DNA of 64,000 nt from CAIVAT01 sp964473485 (GTDB lineage Bacteria; Bacteroidota; Bacteroidia; Bacteroidales; FEN-979), in the NCBI GenBank assembly GCA_964473485.1, contig CAYYPH010000003.1:62001-126000 (forward strand), read 5' to 3'. The translations under genes and the position numbers were made by a program. This document shows, one piece after another, positions 52,243 through 60,924 of this stretch. Numbering within the stretch: the first letter of the stretch is position 1; each line of letters starts with the position of its first letter. The notes under the pieces were generated by a model. It ran no database searches and was not told where the DNA came from. It saw only the letters and a list, made by a program, of their open reading frames with translations.

Positions 52243-53232
52243 ATGCCCGAATCAAACTTTGTCGATTACGTCAAGATCTTCTGTGCATCCGGAAACGGAG
52301 GCGCCGGTTCGAAGCACTTCCTGCGGACAAAAACCAATCCTCACGGTGGTCCTGACGGGGGCGACGGGGGTCGGGGAGGACACATCATTCTTAAAGGGAA
52401 CCAGCAGTTGTGGACATTGCTTCACCTCAAGTTTACAAAGCATCTCCGTGCAGCTCATGGTGAACCGGGCTCACGACAGCTGATGCACGGGGCAAACGGG
52501 CAGGATATCATCATCGAGGTTCCGCTGGGAACAGTTGCGAAGGATGCCGAAACCGGGGAATTCGAATGTGAGATCACGTATGAGGGTCAGACCCATATCC
52601 TGATGGCGGGCGGGCGGGGAGGACTGGGTAACGATCATTTTAAAAATGCCGTCAGGCAGGCGCCCAAATTCGCCCAACCGGGAGAACCCGGAACAGAGGG
52701 CTGGAAGATCCTGGAACTAAAGCTCCTGGCCGATGTAGGCTTGGTCGGCTTCCCGAATGCCGGTAAATCAACCCTGCTCTCGGTCGTTTCGGCTGCGAAA
52801 CCGCAGATAGCCGACTACCCGTTCACCACCCTGGTCCCCAACCTGGGCATTGTGAAATACCATGACCAGCGATCGTTTGTCATGGCCGATATTCCGGGGA
52901 TAATCGAAGGAGCTCATGAGGGTAAGGGTTTGGGTACCCGGTTTCTGCGGCATATCGAACGAAATTCGGTGCTCCTGTTTACGATCCCTGCCGACGCAAA
53001 GGATATCAGGGAGGAGTACCGCATCCTGCTGCATGAACTTGAACAATACAATCCCGAACTGCTGGATAAGTCGAGGGTGCTCGCGATCACAAAGTCGGAC
53101 CTTGCCGACGAGGAGATAACGGCCGAATTGAAAAATGACCTTCCGGATATTCCCTGGATATTTATCTCATCGCACCAAAGGAAAGGACTTGAAAAACTGA
53201 AGCAGCTTCTGTGGGATGAGCTGGTCAGATAA
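52243..53232 (+). CDS. obgE: GTPase Obg (CgtA)
   Basis: A 329-residue Obg GTPase involved in late assembly of the large ribosomal subunit. The Gly-rich Obg fold covers about 1-158 (GNGGAGSKHFLR, DGGDGGRGGHIIL, GGRGGLGNDHFKN); the GTPase domain follows with G1 GFPNAGKSTLLS, G2 around ADYPFTTLVPN, G3 ADIPGIIEGAHEG and G4 ITKSD. It lacks the C-terminal OCT domain found in Gram-positive forms, as is usual here. End of the hpt-adk-obgE run. Confidence 0.96.
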   Translation: MPESNFVDYVKIFCASGNGGAGSKHFLRTKTNPHGGPDGGDGGRGGHIILKGNQQLWTLLHLKFTKHLRAAHGEPGSRQLMHGANGQDIIIEVPLGTVAKDAETGEFECEITYEGQTHILMAGGRGGLGNDHFKNAVRQAPKFAQPGEPGTEGWKILELKLLADVGLVGFPNAGKSTLLSVVSAAKPQIADYPFTTLVPNLGIVKYHDQRSFVMADIPGIIEGAHEGKGLGTRFLRHIERNSVLLFTIPADAKDIREEYRILLHELEQYNPELLDKSRVLAITKSDLADEEITAELKNDLPDIPWIFISSHQRKGLEKLKQLLWDELVR

Positions 53233-53318
53233 CCTCTCACGGGGCTGCAACCGGGTGTAACGAATAAATTTTTCGCCCGGAAGGATCAGTAGAATTAAGA
53301 AAAAAGGAAGATACCTCT

Positions 53319-53924
53319 GTGACCGTGACGCTTGAACAAATTGACCATGCCATTTTTCTGTTCCTGAACGGATTGCATTCTCCCATTCTTGATCCTGTAT
53401 TTTTTTGGGGGACACGGTCGGTGATCTGGTTACCACTGTATCTTTTTGTTCTTTATCTCGTGATCCTGAAATACAAATGGCAAACGTTGTGGATCGTACT
53501 TTTTGCGGCACTGATGATTCTGGTCAGCGATCAGATGTCGAATCTGTTCAAGGATGGCTTTGAACGGCTCAGGCCAAGTCACGATCAACGGTTGACCGGA
53601 ATCCATATTGTAAGGGATTACAGGGGAGGGCAATTCGGCTTTTATTCAGCACACGCTTCAACCACCATGGCCATCGCTGTTTACCTGATCATTTTGCTCC
53701 GTCACCGGTTCCGCTATATTCCCTTTGTGCTGATTCCCTGGACCCTGTTCATGTCCTACTCAAGGATCTATCTTGGGGTCCATTTTCCAGGCGATATCCT
53801 GGCCGGAATGGTGGCGGGCCTGATGATGGGTGCAGGGTTCGGATCGATATGCCTTGCTTTTCTTTCTCGAATTCAATCCGGGATCAGCACGAAAGAGCAT
53901 CAGTCGCGTATACCAAAACAATAG
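53319..53924 (+). CDS. PAP2-family membrane phosphatase
   Basis: A 201-residue membrane protein read from GTG 53319 (MTVTLEQIDHAIFLFLNG). The three phosphatase motifs are present: KDGFERLRPSHD (KxxxxxxRP type), FYSAHASTTMA and SYSRIYLGVHFPGDILAG, with several transmembrane helices between them. Such enzymes remove phosphate from undecaprenyl pyrophosphate or other lipid phosphates in the outer leaflet of the inner membrane. Substrate cannot be told. It follows obgE by 86 bases and precedes a small exported protein. Confidence 0.9.
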   Translation: MTVTLEQIDHAIFLFLNGLHSPILDPVFFWGTRSVIWLPLYLFVLYLVILKYKWQTLWIVLFAALMILVSDQMSNLFKDGFERLRPSHDQRLTGIHIVRDYRGGQFGFYSAHASTTMAIAVYLIILLRHRFRYIPFVLIPWTLFMSYSRIYLGVHFPGDILAGMVAGLMMGAGFGSICLAFLSRIQSGISTKEHQSRIPKQ

Positions 53925-53955
53925 GGCCTGTCGTTATAAAGAACAAACAGAAACG

Positions 53956-54519
53956 ATGAAACCGAGAATAATTTCAGGAGTTATTATTGCGATAGCCTTT
54001 TTTGCTCATTCACTTGTATCATTTGCGGGTGGCCCTCTTGACCCCGTGCGGCTTGGAACCTGGACCCTGAGTGTAGGAGTGGGACCCGGAACGCATCCGT
54101 TTGGCAATGGTGTTGGCTTCGGGCCGGCCGAGAAAGTGGCTTTTGAAGCCGGTCTCTGGGATGCCGGTCCTGGCGTGATCGCTATCGGAGGCGAAGCCGC
54201 ATTTAGTTTTTTTGCCCACCATTACGGCAATGACTGGAATGAAAGCTGGGCCAATTTCATGTTTGGGGCCAGGGGTTCGTATCACTACGGATGGGATGTC
54301 GAGGGTCTCGATACCTACGCGGGCCTGCCACTGGGTGTTGGATTCACGGCTCATTCGGGCGATGACAAACCGGGCTACAAAGGGGTGACACCTGTCTTTC
54401 CTTACCTTGGTTTTTACTTTGGGGCCTCCTATTTTTTCAACAAGCTCATCGGTGTCAACGGGGAGGTAGGTTTCAATTCAACCTATGCCAACATCGGTGT
54501 GATATTCAAATTAAAGTAG
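53956..54519 (+). CDS. Small exported protein, probable outer-membrane barrel
   Basis: A 187-residue protein. The start is ATG 53956 (MKPRIISGVIIAIAFFAHSL), which begins a signal peptide with cleavage near SFAGG; longer readings run back into the PAP2 gene and are not supported. The mature part is Gly- and aromatic-rich with barrel-like strands (WTLSVGVGPGTH, NFMFGARGSYHYGWD, YLGFYFGASYFF) and ends in a hydrophobic strand with terminal basic residue (NIGVIFKLK). Function unknown. It lies 31 bases after the PAP2 gene on the same strand. Confidence 0.7.
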   Translation: MKPRIISGVIIAIAFFAHSLVSFAGGPLDPVRLGTWTLSVGVGPGTHPFGNGVGFGPAEKVAFEAGLWDAGPGVIAIGGEAAFSFFAHHYGNDWNESWANFMFGARGSYHYGWDVEGLDTYAGLPLGVGFTAHSGDDKPGYKGVTPVFPYLGFYFGASYFFNKLIGVNGEVGFNSTYANIGVIFKLK

Positions 54520-54540
54520 ACTCTCGTTACTATTGCCCGC

Positions 54541-54567
54541 CCGGGTTCAATGATCACTTGAAACCGG
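54541..54567. repeat. Intergenic inverted repeat between convergent genes
   Basis: CCGGGTTCAA (54541-54550) pairs with TTGAAACCGG (54558-54567) with one mismatch and a seven-base loop. GCCCG (54535-54539) and CGGGC (54581-54585) could extend it. No T-run follows. It may be a transcription stop or mRNA 3' end structure. Confidence 0.5.
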
Positions 54568-54616
54568 CAATCTGCCAGCACGGGCATCGGTTTGGCGACT
54601 AAAGTAAAAGGTCAGA

Positions 54617-55894
54617 TTACGGTCTTGCTGAAGGCCGGGTGATAATCCTGTAGGAATAGGCGTAGGTAAAATAGTTCCACACCCAGTCGGACAAGGCTTT
54701 GAGCCGGTTACGGAACCCGGTGATGCGCACCAGGTGCAGGGTCATCCAGAGAAACCAAGCGAAAAACCCCTGGGTTTTGAGGAACGGAAGGTCGGCCACG
54801 GCCTTATGACGGCCAACTGTGGCCAGCGATCCCAGGTCAAGATAGTTGAATTTTTTCAGCGGCAATCCTTTATGGGTCCTGAGCAGGTTCAGCGCCAGGT
54901 TCTTGCCTTGCTGCATCGCAGGAAAAGCAAGCATCGGGTGTCCCCTGGGATAGCCATCCGAAACCATGGCAGCTACATCGCCGATCGCGAAGATCTCCTC
55001 ACAGCCCCTGACCCTGTTAAACTCATCGACCAGGATTCTGCCGCCGGATATCGATTCGCTTTTCAGCCCGTCGATCAGGGCGCCCCTCACGCCTGCCGAC
55101 CAGATAAAAAAGGCCGAGCGAAGGACCGTATTGTCGGTCAGGGTCACATTTACACCGTCGTAATCGGCTACCCTGGTGCTGAGCCACACTTTCACCCCCA
55201 TCTTCTGGAGGAAATCACCGGCCTTTTTCGAAGCCTCCTCCGACATCGACCCCAGCAGCCTGTTCCCGGCCTCGATGAGGTGGATGTTCATCAGCGACGG
55301 ATCAATCTCAGGGTAATCGTGATGGATGATGTGCGTCTTGAACTCCGCCAGCGAACCCGCCAGTTCAACACCGGTCGCACCTCCCCCGATGATCACGAAG
55401 TTCAGGATGATCTTCTTCTCTTCCGGCTGTGGATACATGGTGGCGATCTCAAATTGTTCGAGCAGGGTGTTGCGGATGCGGAGGGCATCATTCAGCGACT
55501 TCATCACCAGGCTGTGCTTCTCGAGGTGGCTGTTGTTGTAAAAGTTGGTTTCTGATCCTGTGCCGATGACAAGATAATCGTAGCCGAAGTTCCCGATGGT
55601 GGTTACAACCTCCTTTGTTTCTGGCAGAATTTTCTGAACCTCGGCGAGATGAAAAGTAAAGTTCCGGTAATCTTTGAACATACGCCTGAACGGAGATGCG
55701 ATCGAGGTCGCCGACAATCCGCAGGTTGCCACCTGGTACATCAGCGGCTGGAAATTGTGATGATTGAACCGGTCGATCAGGATCAACCTGAAAGGCTTGT
55801 TCCTGAGGTGCTGTATCAGGGTGATCCCGCCGAATCCTCCCCCGATAATGACGACGCGCGGGTATTGTTCGAATAATTTTGGTTTTGGATTCAT
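54617..55894 (-). CDS. Type II NADH dehydrogenase-like FAD oxidoreductase
   Basis: A 425-residue flavoprotein with two dinucleotide-binding folds: FAD site VVIIGGGFGGITLIQHL near the N-terminus and NAD(P)H site NFVIIGGGATGVELAGSLAE near residue 170. The segment FAIGDVAAM is the second FAD contact. The C-terminal part is hydrophobic/amphipathic (FFAWFLWMTLHLVRITGF) as in membrane-attached NDH-2 enzymes that pass electrons from NADH to quinone without pumping protons. It follows a flavin split-barrel protein gene by 32 bases on the same strand. Confidence 0.9.
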   Translation of the reverse strand: MNPKPKLFEQYPRVVIIGGGFGGITLIQHLRNKPFRLILIDRFNHHNFQPLMYQVATCGLSATSIASPFRRMFKDYRNFTFHLAEVQKILPETKEVVTTIGNFGYDYLVIGTGSETNFYNNSHLEKHSLVMKSLNDALRIRNTLLEQFEIATMYPQPEEKKIILNFVIIGGGATGVELAGSLAEFKTHIIHHDYPEIDPSLMNIHLIEAGNRLLGSMSEEASKKAGDFLQKMGVKVWLSTRVADYDGVNVTLTDNTVLRSAFFIWSAGVRGALIDGLKSESISGGRILVDEFNRVRGCEEIFAIGDVAAMVSDGYPRGHPMLAFPAMQQGKNLALNLLRTHKGLPLKKFNYLDLGSLATVGRHKAVADLPFLKTQGFFAWFLWMTLHLVRITGFRNRLKALSDWVWNYFTYAYSYRIITRPSARP

Positions 55895-55926
55895 GATGCT
55901 GTGGATGAACAGATGATCAGACCGGT

Positions 55927-56388
55927 TTAATAGCCATAGGCCCTGCCTTCGTATCTTGACACTTTGATCTTAATGACGTTTACCTCCCTGATGGATGGCG
56001 GGTTATAATTGAATTCACGGCTGGTATACTGGGCCATGATGATGTTCAGGGCGGCCACCTTTTCAGCGGGATCGGTGATGAACTCAGCAACGCCGTAACA
56101 CAGTACACTCCTGTATTTCATGCTCCACGAACAGGCCACCTGTTCGCTCTGGTACCGAAGTTCCTGGTCGGTTGCGAAATTGATACAGACCTCAGGATGG
56201 CGCATCAGACTGGTGGTCTTTTTTCCATGCTGCGCACCGTGGATGTAAATCACATCGTCGCTGAATCCGAAATTCATCGGAATTACGTATGGCTTACTGT
56301 CAGGGTCGGTCATGGCCACATGGCACCACTGCGAACGCCGGATGACATCATAAATCTCCTTCTGATCATTGATTGCGCGTGATCTCAT
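55927..56388 (-). CDS. Pyridoxamine 5'-phosphate oxidase-like flavin split-barrel protein
   Basis: A 153-residue protein of the NimA/PNPOx-like group: MRSRAINDQKEIYDVIRRSQ, HVAMTDPDSKPYVIPMNFGF, IYIHGAQHGKKTTSLMRHPE and CYGVAEFITDPAEKVAALNI. Members bind FMN or related cofactors and reduce various small molecules; nitroimidazole resistance is one documented role, but cannot be claimed here. Its start overlaps the end of the holin-like gene by 23 bases. Confidence 0.85.
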   Translation of the reverse strand: MRSRAINDQKEIYDVIRRSQWCHVAMTDPDSKPYVIPMNFGFSDDVIYIHGAQHGKKTTSLMRHPEVCINFATDQELRYQSEQVACSWSMKYRSVLCYGVAEFITDPAEKVAALNIIMAQYTSREFNYNPPSIREVNVIKIKVSRYEGRAYGY

Positions 56389-56725
56389 CGTGTTTTACCA
56401 ATTTTTCTATAATAGAGGAAATCAAAGAAAGAACAATGCTGAATAACAGGGCCCACCAGAACCCATCCACCTCGAAGCCATTAACCCAGGCCCCGGCTAT
56501 CACAATGATGGCTGCGTTGATAACCAGCAGGAACAACCCAAAAGTAGCAATCGTGAACGGAATGGTCAGGATAACCATCAGGGGTTTCAGGAAAACGTTG
56601 AGAAGCGCAAGTACCAGGGCAACCAGCAAGGCTGTCCAGAAGGAATCGACATGAATACCGGGAAGCAGGTATCCGGCCAGCATCACAGCAAACGAAGTGA
56701 CGATCAGTTTGGGGATAAAGGACAT
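56366..56725 (-). CDS. Phage_holin_4_2-family membrane protein (not phage)
   Basis: A 119-residue protein with four predicted transmembrane helices (about 4-22, 29-47, 52-73, 87-107). The pattern LVALVLALLNVFLKPLMVILTIPFTI is typical of the family named after phage holins but widely spread as chromosomal membrane proteins of unknown role. No phage genes are around. It has a clear -7 element and heads a three-gene run with the split-barrel and NADH dehydrogenase-like genes. Confidence 0.85.
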   Translation of the reverse strand: MSFIPKLIVTSFAVMLAGYLLPGIHVDSFWTALLVALVLALLNVFLKPLMVILTIPFTIATFGLFLLVINAAIIVIAGAWVNGFEVDGFWWALLFSIVLSLISSIIEKLVKHDEITRNQ

Positions 56726-56748
56726 TTAATTTTTTTTGCAGTTTAATG

Positions 56749-56756
56749 CAAAGATA
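56749..56756 (-). promoter_or_regulatory. -7 element (minus strand TATCTTTG) of the holin-like/NDH run
   Basis: CAAAGATA on the plus strand reads TATCTTTG leftwards, 23 bases ahead of the ATG at 56725. Confidence 0.5.
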
Positions 56757-56801
56757 GGACTTTAATCATGAACAAGATATTATTGGGATTGGCAGCTGAT
56801 T

Positions 56802-58169
56802 CTACCCGAAAAGTTTCCGGTATACCTCTTCAATCTTCCCAACTGTTACGATCTCGATGGAATAACGCCTGGGATCGAGTCCCTTGGTGTTGTACCTTGA
56901 AACCAGGATTCTTTCAAATCCCAGTTTATCGGCTTCCGATATCCGGTGTTCCACCCTGTTGATGGGCCTGATCTCTCCGCTCAACCCTACTTCCGCTGCA
57001 AAACAGGTTTTTGAATCGATGGGGATGTCCTGGTTTGAAGATAGCACCGCGGCGACAACGGCCAGGTCTATGCCGGGATCGTCAACCCTGATACCACCGG
57101 CAATGTTCAGGAAAACATCCTTGTGGCCGAGACGGAAACCGCTTCTTTTCTCAAGTACCGCAAGCAGCATGTTCAGTCGCCTGACGTCGAAACCTGTGGT
57201 TGAACGTTGCGGAGTGCCGTAAACGGCCGAACTTACCAGCGCCTGGGTCTCTATCAGCATCGGGCGCTGCCCTTCGATGGTTGCGGCAATGGCAATGCCG
57301 CTGACCATCACATCGCGCTGACTCAGCAGTATCTCTGAAGGATTGGAGACTTCGCGGAGCCCGGTGTCGTTCATTTCATAGATACCCAGTTCGGAAGTGG
57401 AGCCAAACCTGTTTTTCAGCGACCGGAGAATTCTGTATCCATAATTACGATCGCCTTCGAACTGGAGCACTGTGTCGACCATGTGTTCCAGTATTTTGGG
57501 ACCGGCCAGGCTTCCATCCTTGGTGATATGGCCGATGAGGAATACAGGTGTTCCGGTAAGTTTGGAATATTTCTGCATTTCGGCTGCGCACTCCCTGATT
57601 TGCGAAACGCTGCCGGCCGACGATTCGATAAGGTCGGTCTGAAGGGTCTGAACAGAATCGGCGATAATGATCCCGGGCTGCAGGGTAGCCAGGTGCTGAA
57701 AAATGGACTGGGTATTGGTTTCGGTAAGAATGAAACAGTCGTCGTTTTTAATTCCCAGGCGCCCGGCCCGCATCCTGATCTGTTGTTCGCTCTCTTCACC
57801 GCTGATGTACAATATCCGGGGCACGGCACATTTCAGCGCGACCTGCAACATAAGGGTCGATTTCCCGATCCCGGGTTCTCCGCCGATCAGGGTCAGCGAA
57901 CCGGGAACAAGACCGCCACCCAGTACCCGGTTTAACTCCTGGTCGCCGGTGTCGAGTCTGACCTCCTGGCTGTAGCTGATCTCTGATATTTTTACGGGAA
58001 CAGCGGTGCTCCGATCCCTCATCAGGGATTTCATGCTACCTTTCTCCTCGCGCTGGATCACCTCTTCCACCAAGGTGTTCCATTCGCCGCAGGCGGTACA
58101 TTTTCCCATCCATCTGGAATACTGGGTTCCGCATGATTGACAGAAAAATGCTGTTTTGGTTTTGGCCAC
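56802..58169 (-). CDS. radA: DNA repair protein RadA (Sms)
   Basis: A 455-residue RecA-like ATPase. The N-terminal zinc finger reads FFCQSCGTQYSRWMGKCTAC; Walker A is GGEPGIGKST; the RadA-specific KNRFG motif lies in RSLKNRFGSTSELGI; the C-terminal part is the Lon-like domain (GGIRVDDPGIDLAVVAAVLS). RadA promotes branch migration in recombination. The gene is seven bases after rfaE2 and ends the seven-gene leftward run that starts with a two-component system. Confidence 0.96.
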   Translation of the reverse strand: MAKTKTAFFCQSCGTQYSRWMGKCTACGEWNTLVEEVIQREEKGSMKSLMRDRSTAVPVKISEISYSQEVRLDTGDQELNRVLGGGLVPGSLTLIGGEPGIGKSTLMLQVALKCAVPRILYISGEESEQQIRMRAGRLGIKNDDCFILTETNTQSIFQHLATLQPGIIIADSVQTLQTDLIESSAGSVSQIRECAAEMQKYSKLTGTPVFLIGHITKDGSLAGPKILEHMVDTVLQFEGDRNYGYRILRSLKNRFGSTSELGIYEMNDTGLREVSNPSEILLSQRDVMVSGIAIAATIEGQRPMLIETQALVSSAVYGTPQRSTTGFDVRRLNMLLAVLEKRSGFRLGHKDVFLNIAGGIRVDDPGIDLAVVAAVLSSNQDIPIDSKTCFAAEVGLSGEIRPINRVEHRISEADKLGFERILVSRYNTKGLDPRRYSIEIVTVGKIEEVYRKLFG

Positions 58170-58176
58170 GGCGGGT

Positions 58177-58665
58177 TTATTTATGTATCTTCTCTATGAT
58201 ATGGGTAGAGGAATATCCTTTTGTAAGGTCAATCATGACCACCTCGCCGCCATAAGATTTTACGGTTTCAGATCCGACAATCTCCTTTCCCTCGTAGTCT
58301 TTGCCTTTTACCAGGATATCGGGACGAATCAGTTCAATGATCTCTGCCGGGGTATCTTCACCGAAAACGATCACCGCATCCACAAAATAGAGTGCCGACA
58401 GGATGGTGGCACGGGCGTCTTCGGTGTTCACGGGGCGGTGAGAACCTTTGAGGCGCCTGACCGACTCATCGGAATTCAGTCCAACCACCAGGATATTGCC
58501 AAGATCCCTCGATTTTGCAAGGTATTCGATGTGTCCAAGGTGTATCACATCAAAACAACCGTTGGTGAAGACAATCTTTTTATCCTTGAAACGCCATACG
58601 GCCAGTTGCTTCTGCAATTCATCCCAGTTATAGATCTTGGATTTGATTACTTCAAGGTTTTCCAT
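58177..58665 (-). CDS. rfaE2: D-glycero-beta-D-manno-heptose 1-phosphate adenylyltransferase
   Basis: A 162-residue nucleotidyltransferase: KIVFTNGCFDVIHLGHIEYL with the HxGH motif, VGLNSDESVRRLKG, and DILVKGKDYEGKEIVG. It matches the separate RfaE2/HldE C-terminal domain that makes ADP-heptose for LPS core. The kinase half (RfaE1) is not in the window. Its start overlaps the flippase-like gene by 14 bases. Confidence 0.92.
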   Translation of the reverse strand: MENLEVIKSKIYNWDELQKQLAVWRFKDKKIVFTNGCFDVIHLGHIEYLAKSRDLGNILVVGLNSDESVRRLKGSHRPVNTEDARATILSALYFVDAVIVFGEDTPAEIIELIRPDILVKGKDYEGKEIVGSETVKSYGGEVVMIDLTKGYSSTHIIEKIHK

Positions 58666-59695
58666 TGGTTTGTTTATTGAATGATAATAGAATCAGTGAA
58701 AGTCCGCCAACCACGATGATCATCCCTGTCTGGGCAGTCCATGCGATCCATCCCAGCGCAAGTCCCACGGGTTTCACCACGTTATACAACATCAGTGTTT
58801 CCTGGATAATTGCTGGGTAAAGGCCGATACCTCCCGGGGTCACCATGATCCCAACGCTGCCCAGCACAAGAGCCGAGAGGCCGCTTCCGAGCGACAGCGC
58901 GGAGGTTTCGGGAAAGCAATAGAAAATGAAATAGAGCATGAAAAAATAGAGGGTCCAGATCAGTATCGAATAAAGGATGAAAAGACCGGGATTCTTTACC
59001 TGGCTTAACGATTTTAAACCCTCCCAGAACCCTTTTACCAGGTGGACCAGTTTCACGGCCAGGGATGATGAGGCGATTTTCCTCCTTAAAAGGAAAAACA
59101 GAAGAACCAAAGCGACAAAAAGGCTGGTACCCGCCAGAATGAAGGTACGGCTAAAAACCGGGTTGTTGAACTTCTCCGCGAATTTCGGATAGATGTTGGT
59201 GTTGAGGTACTCGCCGATCGTGCCGGCCTGGCTGAAAATCATCAGGAAAAAGAGAAGAATGAAGATGATCATGTCGATGGCCCTTTCAGTGATCACCGTT
59301 CCGAACGATTTATTGAAAGGGATTTTTTCGTAACGTGCCAGGATCCCGCACCGTGTCACCTCGCCCAGTCGCGGGAAGGCGAGGTTGGCGAAATATCCGA
59401 CCATCACCGCGTAAAAGGTGTTCTTCACCGACGGGTAATATCCCATGGGTTCGAGAAAGAGTTTCCATCGGAGCGCCCGTAAAATGTGGCTTGCAATTCC
59501 CATGAAGATGGTCAGCACCACCCAGTTATAGTTGGCTGTGCGGAACGAATGGATGATCTGTTCTTTTTCTTCAGCGGTCAATCCCCTTAACGAAAGCCAG
59601 ATGATAAACAGGCCCAGCCCCAGGAAAAGGATGAACTTCACCACCGTTGCCACCATGCCGGTGCGGGGTGTCTCTTCTGCCTCGAGGGTGTTCAT
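58652..59695 (-). CDS. UPF0104/LPG-synthase-TM-type membrane protein (flippase-like)
   Basis: A 347-residue polytopic membrane protein with about eight helices (FILFLGLGLFIIWLSLRGL, YFANLAFPRLGEVTRCG, and the conserved MVTPGGIGLYPAIIQETL near the C-terminus). This is the lysylphosphatidylglycerol synthase transmembrane fold without the synthase domain, often annotated as a flippase or AglD-like. Substrate unknown. It lies between panD (11 bases) and rfaE2 (overlap of 14 bases). Confidence 0.88.
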   Translation of the reverse strand: MNTLEAEETPRTGMVATVVKFILFLGLGLFIIWLSLRGLTAEEKEQIIHSFRTANYNWVVLTIFMGIASHILRALRWKLFLEPMGYYPSVKNTFYAVMVGYFANLAFPRLGEVTRCGILARYEKIPFNKSFGTVITERAIDMIIFILLFFLMIFSQAGTIGEYLNTNIYPKFAEKFNNPVFSRTFILAGTSLFVALVLLFFLLRRKIASSSLAVKLVHLVKGFWEGLKSLSQVKNPGLFILYSILIWTLYFFMLYFIFYCFPETSALSLGSGLSALVLGSVGIMVTPGGIGLYPAIIQETLMLYNVVKPVGLALGWIAWTAQTGMIIVVGGLSLILLSFNKQTNGKP

Positions 59696-59706
59696 GAAAA
59701 GAAGAT

Positions 59707-60063
59707 TTAGCTTTTTACAAGCCGGTTGTGTGCATCGGGAAAAGCAATGGCGGGTTTGAAACCCTTAGCTGCTTCAAAATCCATGGTGGCATACGACACT
59801 ATGATGACCAGGTCGTTGGGCAGGAATTTACGTGCTGCGGCGCCATTCAGGCATATGGTGCCGGAGTTCCGTTCACCTTTGATGACATAGGTTTCAATCC
59901 GCTCACCGTTATTGATGTTTAACACCTGAACCTTTTCATATTCAATGAGATTGGCCTCTTCCATCAACACCTCATCAATGGTGACACTGCCCACGTAGTT
60001 GATGTTAGCATCGGTTACCGTCGCACGATGTATTTTCGATTTTAATACTTGAATCTGCATCAT
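59707..60063 (-). CDS. panD: Aspartate 1-decarboxylase
   Basis: A 118-residue pyruvoyl-dependent decarboxylase making beta-alanine from aspartate. The self-cleavage site is Gly25-Ser26 in NINYVGSVTID; other motifs are ERIETYVIKGERNSGTICLN and NDLVIIVSYA. ATG at the second codon is an equally good start and would make the site Gly24-Ser25. It follows panC by 12 bases, so both arms of pantothenate synthesis are next to each other. Confidence 0.96.
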   Translation of the reverse strand: MMQIQVLKSKIHRATVTDANINYVGSVTIDEVLMEEANLIEYEKVQVLNINNGERIETYVIKGERNSGTICLNGAAARKFLPNDLVIIVSYATMDFEAAKGFKPAIAFPDAHNRLVKS

Positions 60064-60075
60064 GCGGCAAAATTA

Positions 60076-60924
60076 CTAAAAAAGTTCAATATTATCGATC
60101 AGCCGCACATCGCCCAGGTAGACGGCCGTCAGCGCCACTGCCTTTATTCGGTGATCCCAGCTTTCAAGCGGCATCAGGGTTTCACGGTCGGCAATTTCAA
60201 AATACTCCACCCGCATCGCGGGCTGTTCCTGGATTTTTTTAACCGCCCATTCCTTCAGTTCCCTGACCGGCACCTTGCCTGTTTTATCCCTGACTTTGCG
60301 GAGGACCTGGAAAATGGAGGGAGCAATTCCCCTTTCTGCGATCGTAAGCCGCATGTTCCGTGAACTCATCGCCAAACCGTCTGATTCCCGAACGGTTTCA
60401 CAAGGTACAATCTCGTATGGGAGATTCAACGTGTTTACCATGTGACGGATCACCGCCAGTTGCTGAAAGTCTTTTTTTCCGAAATAAGCACGTGTCGGGC
60501 CAACGATATCGAAAAGTTTTTTCACGACAATGGCAACACCCCTGAAGTGACCGGGCCTGAACCTGCCCTCCATCAGTTTGTCGAGCATGCCCAGTTCCAG
60601 GTCTATCAACGCAGGTTCCCCTTCCGGATACATTTCGGCCGCGTCAGGCGAAAAAAGCACATCACAGCCTTCAGCCGTCAGAAGTTTCACGTCGCTGGCC
60701 AGGGTTCTGGGATATTTGTCGAGGTCGTCGGGATTGTTGAACTGTATCGGGTTGACAAAAATGCTGCATACCGTCAGGTCGTTTTCGGCCTTTGATTGCC
60801 GTATGAGTGTCAGGTGGCCTTCATGGAGGGCGCCCATGGTAGGAACAAATCCAATGGTTTTGCCGCTGAATTGTTTGCTTTCCAGGTACTCCCTGGTATC
60901 ACGGACCGTACTGAACTGTTTCAT
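60076..60924 (-). CDS. panC: Pantothenate synthetase
   Basis: A 282-residue ligase joining pantoate and beta-alanine. Motifs: GFVPTMGALHEGHLTLI, SIFVNPIQFN, EGRFRPGHFRGVAIVVKKL, YFGKKDFQQLAVIRHM and the C-terminal SSRN (MSSRNMRLT). Length normal. Its start overlaps the stop of the NarL-type regulator by four bases, which couples vitamin synthesis to a two-component system. Confidence 0.97.
   Translation of the reverse strand: MKQFSTVRDTREYLESKQFSGKTIGFVPTMGALHEGHLTLIRQSKAENDLTVCSIFVNPIQFNNPDDLDKYPRTLASDVKLLTAEGCDVLFSPDAAEMYPEGEPALIDLELGMLDKLMEGRFRPGHFRGVAIVVKKLFDIVGPTRAYFGKKDFQQLAVIRHMVNTLNLPYEIVPCETVRESDGLAMSSRNMRLTIAERGIAPSIFQVLRKVRDKTGKVPVRELKEWAVKKIQEQPAMRVEYFEIADRETLMPLESWDHRIKAVALTAVYLGDVRLIDNIELF

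Noticed and set aside
53830..53955. N-terminal extension of the small exported protein into the PAP2 gene
   Set aside because: It would bury the signal peptide; ATG 53956 is the clear start.
54734..55555. Open frame of 273 codons on the plus strand
   Set aside because: Antisense to the NADH dehydrogenase-like gene, which is clearly coding.
56366..56725. Prophage remnant because of the holin-type family name
   Set aside because: No other phage gene is present and the family is common in bacterial chromosomes.
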